A stretch of 17,565 nucleotides of DNA, from the NCBI GenBank assembly GCA_021401465.1, contig JADDMT010000284.1, positions 1 to 17,565 of the forward strand, read 5' to 3'. Positions 10,130 to 17,565 of this stretch are shown piece by piece (the first letter of the stretch is position 1; every line of letters starts with the position of its first letter). The notes beneath the pieces are model-generated. The model saw only the letters and a list, made by a program, of their open reading frames with translations, ran no database searches and was not told where the DNA came from. The position numbers and the translations under genes were made by a program. This DNA is from Teratosphaeria epicoccoides (lineage: Eukaryota; Ascomycota; Dothideomycetes; Mycosphaerellales; Teratosphaeriaceae).

Positions 10130-10152
10130 GCCCCCTAGTATCAACCGTATCA

Positions 10153-10167
10153 CTGCCCCTCCTCCTA
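10153..10167 (-). other. Polypurine tract of copy C
   Basis: On the minus strand the sequence AGGAGGAGGGGCAG lies directly upstream of the TGATACGG start of the 3' LTR. This is where the plus-strand primer of LTR retrotransposons lies. It is the key evidence that the DNA to the right, including the antisense gene, is the internal region of copy C. Confidence 0.75.
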
Positions 10168-10787
10168 TGAGGATGTCCCTAGCCTTACTAAGTAATACAC
10201 GCGGAACGTATAGGGTACAGGATGTAGCACGCTTACACTACGCAAGGGTAAATAGGTAGATAGCCTACGTAACATGTGTCATGCGTATACCTTAATACCT
10301 TCGTAGCGAGTATGGGGTAGAGGCTGCTAACTTAGGCGGGTTTTAACCTGTTACATGTTAGGCGGCTTTGTAATACCTTCGCTTTACATGCAGATTAAGA
10401 TATCAGGATACTACAAGCACGTACTTCAGTTAATCCTTAAAATTATGGGGCGAGCATACGCGCTGGCCTCGCCAAGTAGCTTAGCTGTCCCTATTTAGTC
10501 GTGACTGTAAAGAACGTGTCGTAGAACCTTAGGGTAGTAGGAAAGTACGCGGACGCTCTACGCGCGCCGCTCGAAACTACAGGAGCGCGCTCCTAGCGCG
10601 GGCCTCGCCACATTTTCATGCTAGTAGGCTAGTATAAGTATAGTCGGCGCACATGCGTGACAGCCGCGTTATCTGTTATTGCATTATTCGGTCCCCTTGT
10701 AAGTTAACTAAAGGCAGGTACTCTACGCATGTAGTTCGAGTTACTAGCTTAACGGTTGCGGTAGGTAACAGGGGGGCTGTCAGAGGG
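10168..10787. other. Non-coding segment upstream of the antisense gene
   Basis: I see no coding region on either strand here. It holds small repeats only: TAATACCTTCG at 10293-10303 and 10371-10381, TTAGGCGG at 10332-10339 and 10358-10365, GGCCTCGCCA at 10466-10475 and 10601-10610, and the perfect 14-bp palindrome AGGAGCGCGCTCCT at 10581-10594. By position it would be the upstream promoter region of the gene at 10951 and the 3' untranslated part of copy C. It is absent from A and B within the window, because the corresponding part of A lies outside and B is truncated. Confidence 0.5.
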
Positions 10788-10795
10788 TATAAAAA
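10788..10795 (+). promoter_or_regulatory. TATA box of the antisense gene
   Basis: TATAAAAA on the plus strand, about 160 bases upstream of the proposed start codon at 10951. It is followed by a pyrimidine-rich stretch with CTTCTTCTTCTTT (10898-10911) and short ATCA repeats (10914-10931), a composition common in fungal 5' untranslated regions. It suggests the gene had its own promoter, independent of the LTR. Confidence 0.5.
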
Positions 10796-10950
10796 CCTCG
10801 TTGCTTTCCTAAACTTCCTGTTCTAAGATACTAACATCGACCTCTACTCCTATTTCGCTTAGCTTGCGCCTCGCTATGTCTACGGGTCTGTACTAGAGCT
10901 TCTTCTTCTTTAATCAATCAATCAAGATCAATTAACCTGTCTTAGCTATA

Positions 10951-12447
10951 ATAGCTCATGTGCTGCAGACTAAGTTCGACGCTACTTACTCTGCCCGCGA
11001 TTGTCGCTCGTGTTAACGATGCCTCGACAACCTTAGTAGCCAAGCTACACACATCTCTCCTCTACATGTTAGTAAGGCGTCCCCTACCCGCGAGGTATGC
11101 GTGACTTCTACTAACTAAAGCGTAGCTAAGATCTACGTCAGCGGATTTAATAAGGGTAGTGTCTACCGCAATTATGTTAACTGTAATAGCAAGCATTAAA
11201 AATGCTAAGACCTCCCTAAAGAGGTATACGGCAAGTATAACTAGCTCTGCCGTAATATCGACGACTTCTAGAGTACGCGCGACAAGGGGATTACTAAAGG
11301 CACTCTGACTATGAACAGGCTACAGGCTAAGTACCGCGAGGCACTCGCCTACCTGCTCGGCGCCCTCTTGTGCTTCACCGCGACTGCTAACCGTTCTTAT
11401 GGCAGTGTTTGCTTCGACTCTCTACTAACAGGCGAAAACGTTTGTCTAGGTCTAATCGTAGACTTAGTCTAGAGGATCTTGAAGGTACTAACTATTAGCG
11501 TCAAGACCTTCGCTATAGTACGCATATAGTACAGGTACCCTCTAAGTATGAATGCTAACTTTCTCCGCTAGGCTAACGTTAGCGTCGAGAAATATCCGAC
11601 TAGCTGTTAGCGTTAGCAACTCGGGGCCCTTGCCTCTATTAATGATGACTTTAAGACGCGGATGATCCGCAAGAAGGTTATTAAGCAATTTAACGCTCCC
11701 GCCGCTAAGGCCACGCCCTAGCGCTATACCGAGAGACAGCCTGCCTCTAAGCCGGTCCTAAGGACTAAGCTGTAAGTTACTTACTTAAATCCTGTCGCGT
11801 GCGTACAGCTAACACATTGTAGCGCCGCTACCTACGCTACCTTGACGCTACTGTCTAAGAAGAAGAAGAAGGCTAGGGCCGAAATTAAGGTTAGCGACAA
11901 GGAAGCCGAACCTTCCCTGCTTGCGACCTATACTACGTCTGTCAAGACGCTAAGGCACAAGCCTCTAGGCTAGATCTTTGAGGATAAGGAGGATGACGAC
12001 GTCTAGGATACCTTTAGTCCTAACGTGATCCCTTCGCGCTATAGTGTTACCGCACTAGTTACGCCTAAGGGGGACACTAAGTCTGATAATGTAGTCAACA
12101 CTCGTGTCAAGAAGCGTAAGATGATCTCGAGGGCCGAGCGCGACAGCTGTAAGCGCGCTCGAGTCTCTTCGCCTTCTAATGCTAAGGATGAGGTAGTCGT
12201 TACGACTAGGCGTAGTAAGGATGTCGCTAGCTCTCTAGCTACTATAGGCTCTAAGAACAAGCTCCCTTGTAACCTACTAAAGAAGAAGATGCTAGCCTCT
12301 CTTTGTGGCGTTACTACCCCTGTTACTCATAGTCGCTTCGAGGTGTTTAGTAGACCCCGTGCAGGTAGGTAGTCCCTAGCGGACCGTAACAAGAAAGACT
12401 CTCCTGCTTCAGGTTTAGTCAGGAAGCCCCTAACTAGTAGTTACTAA
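10951..12447 (+). pseudogene. Cys-rich hypothetical protein gene carried antisense inside copy C, RIP-degraded
   Basis: I do not recognise this gene. One frame of about 499 codons reads through with 16 internal TAA/TAG stops and no TGA, which fits a coding frame damaged at Gln/Trp codons by RIP. The proposed start is ATA at 10951 (a possible former ATG) followed by AHVLQTKFD. The end is TAA at 12445-12447, itself possibly a former CAA, with the next stop TGA at 12469-12471. Residues 18-24 read CRSCxRC. Around residues 75-90 a Cys/Tyr pattern (YRNYVNC...KHxKC) would, if Tyr codons are RIP products of Cys codons, give a second Cys cluster, so a zinc-binding domain is possible. Later parts are basic, with KKKKK (near residue 300) and VKKRKM (near 390), both resembling nuclear localisation signals. 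The largest open piece is 12025-12372. It converges with gag-pol of copy C. Confidence 0.6.
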
Positions 12448-12587
12448 GCATTAGCTACAAAGCTAATCTGAGCATGTCTCTTGTTCTCCTTAGGTTTATT
12501 CTAGGTGTGCCTTTAGGCATTAATAATGTATAAGTAGGGCGTTTGCTTCTTGTTATTACTCCGCGCGTTATGCGCTACATACACGTG
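12448..12587. other. Short spacer between the two convergent 3' ends
   Basis: These 140 bases separate the end of the antisense gene from the stop codon of copy C gag-pol. I see no gene. The sequence is T-rich on the plus strand, and transcripts of both genes should end in or near it. No clear terminator or polyadenylation signal can be assigned. Confidence 0.4.
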
Positions 12588-15500
12588 TTAAGAATTCTGC
12601 TCTAAAGCCCTTATCTTCCTACGAATCGACCTTCTTAAGCCCTGCTTACACCTCCTCCGCTCTTTAAATTCACGAATAGCTTCTAGAGCGTTCTTGTAGT
12701 CTTCGGCCGGAACCTATTATGTGTACTTAGGTAGGTATCCTTTCTACTTCACTAGATAGTACGTTGCGCCCTTACGCCGCATACTATCCTTAATACCCTT
12801 GACTTCCTACTCTTCGTTCTCTTCTGCTACTAGCATTAGGTCCGCGGGCTCTTCGCTCTCGCGCTATACCTATAGTTCGAGTAGAGATACGTAGAAGACA
12901 TCATGCACACAATACGACGATAGTAATAATAGCTAGTATGCCTGCGAGCCTATTATGTCACGTATCTGGAAGGGTCTGACGAACCTTGGCGTCATCTTCT
13001 TGCTTAGAAGTTTTAGCTTAAGATTCTTTGTTAATAGTAACACCTTCGTACTAACTGCGTACTACATCTGTTTAGCACGGGCGTTATTATGTTTAATCTA
13101 GGATTCTGAGGCCTTTTTCTAGTGTTCTATTAGCACTAAATGTACCTCGCGCATACGCCGCGCTAATTCCGCGGCAGCCGGCACCCTCTCCTTAGAAGAC
13201 TCGTCCTAAGGCGGTTCTAGGTGTATTTCCGGATTAAAGCTATAAAGAATCTAAAATGGCGACATGCGCATAGTAGCATACACACTATTATTAACTGCAA
13301 ATTCCGCCATAGGAATTATGTCGGCCTAGGCATCCTGGTTCTTAGCGTAGTAGCACTGAAGGTACTACTTAAGAGTCTAGTTCATACGTTTAGTCTGACT
13401 ATTAGTCTGTAGATAGAATGCTGTACTTAGGTAGTACTTAACATGCGCCTTAAACACAAATTCTTGCTAGTATTTACGGGTAAAGACAGAACCTTAATCT
13501 AATAGGATACTTTGGGGGACACTAAAGCGCTATATAACTTCGTCGCGAAGTAGTCGCGCAAGCTTGCCGCTTCTGCATCTTTTCGTACATAGGATAAAGA
13601 CATTTATCTTAGAGTATTAGTCGACTACTATAAGGACAGTATTAACTACATCGCCTCTCTACTTTGCTAGCGGTTAATTAGTGATGAAATCTATAGTCAA
13701 GTCCTACTATGGTCTCTCTAGTAGTAGGAGTGCCTAAGTATCGCCATAGGGGCGATAGCGCCGAGATTTGCTAACCTGGCACGTCTAGCAGGATTTGACA
13801 TAGTTAGAGACATCCTGTTCTAGCGTAGGCTACTAGTATTTGCGTCTAAGAAGTACGTTCGTCTTCTCTGCGCTAAAATGGCCCGTGAGTTCATTGTTAT
13901 GATAAATACAGAGAAGCTACAAACAGAGTACATAGTTAGCAGGTACGTAGAGCCTATTATTAAAGTACTACAAGTCGCCTGACTTAGTCTAGTACTTCGG
14001 ACTACCTGTAGTGTCCTAGAGGGCTATACCCTCATTAATTAACTCTAGTTCTCGCTCTTGCAACTGCTGAATAAGTCTCGAGACTTCTTTAAAGGGTTCT
14101 TTAGACATCGCATGCTTACTACATGTAAGCTAGTTAACTACTACACAGATCGAGCTAGACACGGTCGCTACAACTGCCAGATAGGAGGGTTTGTTACTAG
14201 TAGAGGCTATAAGGCCCTATTAGACCCGCAGTCGACCTACAAGAGGAGCTAACGACAGATTGCTACCCTAAACTACAAGCTTCGTTTGCAGTATAGGGAG
14301 AAGCTATCAGTTACCCTCCTCCCTATTGTCGTAGTCTAGTCGTCGCGAAGGACTGTCAGCTAGATTCGTCTTTCCGGAACGATGCTAGATAACGAAGTCA
14401 AAGCTAGTAAGGAAAGTCGCCTACCTTGCTTGCTAACTACTTAGCTGCTTTATGCCTATAAAGCCACGAAGGTTGTTATAGTCGGTAAGCACCTTAATAG
14501 GGTACGCTGCGCCTTCGAGGTAGTATCGGTACTCCTTAAAGCTGTCGACAATAGCTAAAAGCTCTTAGTTGTAATTAAGCTTAGCGCCCTACATCTTCCG
14601 CGACTAGAAGGTAATTAGGTACTATTACGTACTACCTTCATGCGACTAGAGCTGCGATATAATTACGGCTATTGCGAATTTTGAAGCATTAGTCTCTATT
14701 CGGATCTTCGTAGTAGGGTCAAAGTGCTAAACTATAGGCGTAGTTTAAAAGGCTGCTTTAAGTTTAGAGAAAGCCTTGCCCTAAGCCTCCTCCTAAGGCA
14801 CTATCCCTAGCTTTTTTCCTCGAATCGCGCCCTTTGCGAGGGCTATGAGGGGGGCCATGATCTTCGAGTAGGATCGTATGAATCTGCGATAGAAGTTAGT
14901 AAATCCTAGGAATACCTACACTTCTTAGAGGGTAGTTAGCTATAGCTACTCTGTAATTACGGACACCCTTTAGTCATCTATGATGACTCCTTCCGTAGAG
15001 ACGATGTATCCAAGAAACTTAATCCTATCCGTCAGGAATAAGCACTTCTTTAGGTTCGCGTATAGAGTGAACTTGCGGAGCCGTTTAAGTACTATCCTTA
15101 GGTGCCGAATATGCTCCTCCTTCGAGTTAGAGTAGACTAGTATATCGTCTAAATATACTACATAGCAGGTGTTAACGAGGCTAGCTAGGGCCTAATTAAT
15201 ATACACTTAGAAAGTTAGTAGTATGTTAGTTAATCTAAACGGTATTACTATATACTTAAAGTGTCTATACTATATTCGGAATGTAGTCTTCTACTTGTCG
15301 CCCTTTCGGATTAGTATCTAGTAGTAGGTGTCCTTCAAGTCGATAGACAAGAAGATAGCGGCGCGACTAAGGCGGTCAAGCGTCTCGCTAATAAGTAGTA
15401 GGGGGCAGCGGTTTTTCTAGGTTACTACGTTAAGGCCCCTATAGTTAACATATAGGCGGAGTATGTTATCCTTCTTTAGGACGAACATAACTAACGCTCT

Positions 15501-17543
15501 AGCCTCGCTGTCGCTTCGTTGGATCCACGCGTTCCTTTACGCCTTGTAGAGGTAGTCTCGAAGTGTTTCGAGCTACAATTCTGACATAGGGTATAGAGGT
15601 TAATACGGAGGATTGTAACCCTCCTTAAGGTTAATCGCATGTTCTGCGTCTAGGGCCTAGGCATAGGCCGCAGCCTCTACGTCGAAAATATCGGCGTATT
15701 CCTCTAACTTAGGTAGAAGGGTAACGTCTTCCTTGACGTTCTGTATGTAGACCGCATATACGCATTAGACCTTCTTCATGTCCTTATAGAAGCTATGTGC
15801 GTCACGTATCTGTACCGCAGGAACTTCGCCTATAGAGCCGTAGAACTAGTTGTTAGTAGTTCTATTAATAACGACTCCCTGCTTGTAGCGCTAAGGGCGG
15901 CCGAGTAGGAGCTCCTTATTAGGAACGTCTTCGGCGTAGAAGACTTCGTTAGTCTTGCGCACTTCTCCTAAGGAGTCCGCAAGTTAGAGGCGCACGTTAT
16001 ACGCGCCTCGAGCCGCTACGCCTTCGCCCTAAAAGGACTTCATAGTAGGTAGCAGGGCTCCTAGGATCGGCTTTAAACCAAGCTGTACGACTACTCTCTA
16101 GGGTATCATGTTAACCTCCGCAAGGTCATCTAACATATAGTCTACTAGCTTAAGCAAGCTATTAACTCGGACCGTACCGGATAGGCGCCAGGCAGGCCAC
16201 GAGTCTACACTATTAGTAACAGACAGCTTAGATACCCGCAGTAGCTATTCGGTTGTCTCGGGCTTGTCCTTCTTTTACCTCCCCTCTAGGGAGGTTTCAG
16301 ACACCTTGCTTACCTTCTTCCTATTACTTCGTTTAGGATAGCGAGCCGCCTAGTAGTCCCTCGCTCTATAGATGTAGTAGCTACTCGGAGGCTTCTCGCT
16401 ACTATCTTTTAGCTTAGAGGGCTTAGTCCTCTAGAATGAACTACTACGTTAGACGTAACCCCTAGGGTGCTTGTAATAGCGGCCCTTTAGTAGGTCCTTA
16501 GGGCTTAGACGCTTATTATCCTTGCCGCCCGATTTTCCATTTCGCTTTAAGGTAATCTCCATACGTGTCATAAGGGACACGAGGTCTTGCCGAGTTGTCG
16601 GAAGTTCATGAAAAGTCATGATTATATTCCGAAGATTGTCATTAAGTTTAACGAGCAAGTGCCGTACGCGTTACGTCTTAGTATAGGGTAGCATCTGTCT
16701 CTCGAGCGTAGCGAGGTAGGTAGCGAAGCTAGAGGTTATTTGTCCCTTCCCCTGCTTAGCCTTCTCGTACTTAACAGACATAGTAAGGGCGCGATTCCCT
16801 AGATCCTCGACCTAGTCGACATAGAACTAGCGAAAGTCCGCCTACATATACGTTCTGTCGTAGACCTACATAAGGTTATACCGCTTATGCTAATTATTGC
16901 GAGGTTCCTTATCCTCTTCAAGCTATATTACACTAAAGGCAACTTGTTCGCCCTCTGTAGAATATCCGCGTAGGTTAAGCATGAAAACTGCCTTACATGC
17001 CTACAAGAAAGTTCGAGCCTCCTTTAAGGTGTCTCCCTTAAACGGCTTCAGGTTACATGCGTTACGACTACCTCCTAGTTAGCCTACTATGGCCCCGAAT
17101 TTAGGCACTAGGTTCGCAGGCACATGCGGAGGGTCTGCGCCTCCTAGTTAGTTGTCTTCGCGGGTCCCTAGCATGAAATCTCGCTAGATTTCTTCGTCTG
17201 CTAGTTTATTAGTACTACTTATAGCGACGTCTTCGTCGTCCTCGCTGTTGTCGCTACTAGAAGCAGTGCTACTCTAGCTCTAGTTCGCAAGGCAGTTCGC
17301 GACCTAATTGACAATCATGGCTATAACGGCTAGGTCGATAGTTAGGGTTAGCTGCGGTCCCTGTATAGGGGGTCTATTACCTTGTCCGCCGCGTAATTAG
17401 CCTCTAGCGGAACTGTCGCTTGACGTAGTGTCGCTTGCAGGGGGTACTTCTGCGGGCTAGTTACTTAGGCTAGCTTCGCTATTACAGGCGCTTAGGATAG
17501 CGCTCGCTACGCGTTAGTTGCGAGTTCGTAGTACTCTAGACAT
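12588..17543 (-). pseudogene. gag-pol polyprotein pseudogene of copy C (complete length)
   Basis: This is the only copy whose frame is visible from ATG (17543-17541) to its likely stop (TAA, 12590-12588): 1651 codons, an exact multiple of three, showing gag and pol fused in one ORF. Landmarks: longest open gag piece 16449-16658; zinc-knuckle remnant 16379-16338; protease LDDLAE around 16130; YLDD 15155-15144; RNase H with Asp changed to Asn (14690-14688) and a 9-bp deletion at 14574/14575 removing three residues before the ELL motif; integrase HHCC 13904-13779; catalytic Glu changed to Lys (13391-13389); chromodomain near 12790-12655. Premature stops are TAA/TAG. The final TAA could itself be a mutated CAA, in which case the frame would run slightly further. 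Confidence 0.92.
12655..12790 (-). other. Chromodomain at the integrase C-terminus of copy C
   Basis: Translated on the minus strand, this part of gag-pol reads YYLVK*KGY, then PAEDYKNALEAIREF and a run of Arg residues. It matches the chromodomain pattern of Ty3/gypsy chromoviruses (YLVKW-KGY ... W-x-P-AE-L-x-x-A). Aromatic-cage Trp positions are TAG stops, as expected from TGG to TAG under RIP. Chromodomains are known to steer integration towards marked heterochromatin by binding histone H3 tails. In copy A this region lies outside the window, and in B it was cut off by the insertion. Confidence 0.85.
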
Positions 17544-17565
17544 ATCGTAGTATTCTCTGCTAGAC
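17544..17565 (-). other. Start of the copy C leader, cut by the window edge
   Basis: These 22 bases upstream of the gag ATG match the leader of copy A (4778-4799). The primer-binding site and 5' LTR of copy C lie beyond the window. Confidence 0.7.

Larger units (their letters stand above)
9792..10152 (-). repeat. 3' LTR of copy C (complete, 361 bp)
   Basis: On the minus strand it begins TGATACGGTTGATACT at 10152 and ends CTATATTA at 9792. It is homologous along its length to the LTRs of A and B. It contains a TATA-like box (9919-9914), the AGAAAGCAG transcript-start sequence (9885-9877), and a perfect 10-bp stem with a 5-nt loop (10105-10129). One extra G relative to A and B near 9987-9992 explains its 1-bp greater length. 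It borders the truncated integrase of copy B at its outer end and a polypurine tract at its inner end, which identifies it as a 3' LTR and not a solo LTR. Confidence 0.87.
9792..17565 (-). mobile_element. Copy C: Ty3/gypsy chromovirus with an extra antisense gene, inserted into copy B (5' end outside the window)
   Basis: Third copy, minus strand: gag-pol 17543 to 12588, a 2.4-kb segment 12587-10168, polypurine tract 10167-10153, 3' LTR 10152-9792. The 5' LTR lies right of the window. It interrupts the integrase of copy B exactly after 9791: the intact copies continue from the same GAC into further integrase codons, whereas here the LTR terminus follows. The polypurine tract directly beside the TG end of the LTR shows that the internal region lies to the right, so the 2.4-kb segment with its own gene is inside the element. 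Relative to A and B it lacks 9 bp at 14574/14575. Confidence 0.85.

Noticed and set aside
5187..10152. Copy B as a DNA transposon or foldback element with terminal inverted repeats of about 350 bp
   Set aside because: The internal region is Ty3/gypsy gag-pol, the right-hand repeat interrupts integrase, and a polypurine tract on its far side shows that it is the 3' LTR of copy C.
9792..10152. Solo LTR separate from copy C, with a host gene between them
   Set aside because: A purine-rich tract lies immediately beside the TG end of the LTR on the side facing the extra gene, as expected inside an element. The gene is also RIP-mutated. It remains the main alternative until other copies are compared.
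10825..10860. TACTAAC-like branch point and a following AG suggesting a 5' intron
   Set aside because: TACTAAC is present near 10829, but no convincing GTRNGT donor with suitable spacing was found, and the motif is likely by chance in TA-rich RIP sequence.
12039..12260. Minus-strand 73-codon ORF opposite the antisense gene
   Set aside because: It is a shadow of the plus-strand frame, which continues upstream and downstream with RIP-type stops only. The minus strand shows no recognisable motif.
1..17565. tRNA, rRNA or CRISPR features, or bacterial signals
   Set aside because: No cloverleaf-like gene, rRNA segment or regularly spaced short repeats were seen. All content is explained by eukaryotic retrotransposon copies and one cargo gene.

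Overview
The window reads as repeat-rich, transposon-filled DNA from a filamentous ascomycete (Pezizomycotina) that has, or had, repeat-induced point mutation (RIP). It holds three copies (A, B, C) of one long-terminal-repeat retrotransposon of the Ty3/gypsy chromodomain class (chromovirus). No intact gene is present. RIP is inferred because Gln (CAA/CAG) and Trp (TGG) codons have become TAA/TAG throughout, Cys/His codons have become Tyr, and TpA is abundant, while CpG is still common and premature TGA stops are nearly absent. That is what CpA-to-TpA change on both strands produces.

Layout. Copy A lies on the minus strand: its gag-pol spans 1-4777 and is cut by the window edge, and its 5' LTR is 4827-5186. 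Copy B lies on the plus strand, head-to-head with A: its 5' LTR is 5187-5530 and its gag-pol 5580-9791. A and B form a large inverted repeat whose only unpaired centre is 16 nt (5171-5186). Every landmark I compared satisfies A position + B position = 10357, apart from one 21-bp deletion in B. Copy B stops inside integrase at 9791, where copy C (minus strand) begins with its 3' LTR (9792-10152). Copy C continues through a polypurine tract (10153-10167), a 2.4-kb extra segment, and gag-pol (17543 down to 12588). Its 5' LTR lies beyond the window.

The element. Gag and Pol are one uninterrupted reading frame of about 1650 codons, with no gag/pol frameshift. In order it encodes gag with a CCHC zinc knuckle, aspartic protease, reverse transcriptase (YLDD), RNase H, integrase (HHCC and D,D35E) and a C-terminal chromodomain. 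The sequence after the 5' LTR does not look like a tRNA primer site. Instead it is complementary, over 9 nt, to the predicted 5' end of the element's own transcript. Single ORF, chromodomain and self-priming together recall the Tf1/sushi group.

The most unusual part is the extra segment of copy C between the pol stop and the polypurine tract. It carries a separate, RIP-damaged gene on the opposite strand from pol (10951-12447). That gene has its own TATA box (10788-10795), a Cys-rich N-terminus and several Lys/Arg-rich clusters. The polypurine tract next to the 3' LTR indicates that this gene lies inside the retrotransposon and is not host DNA between two insertions. I could not assign it a function.
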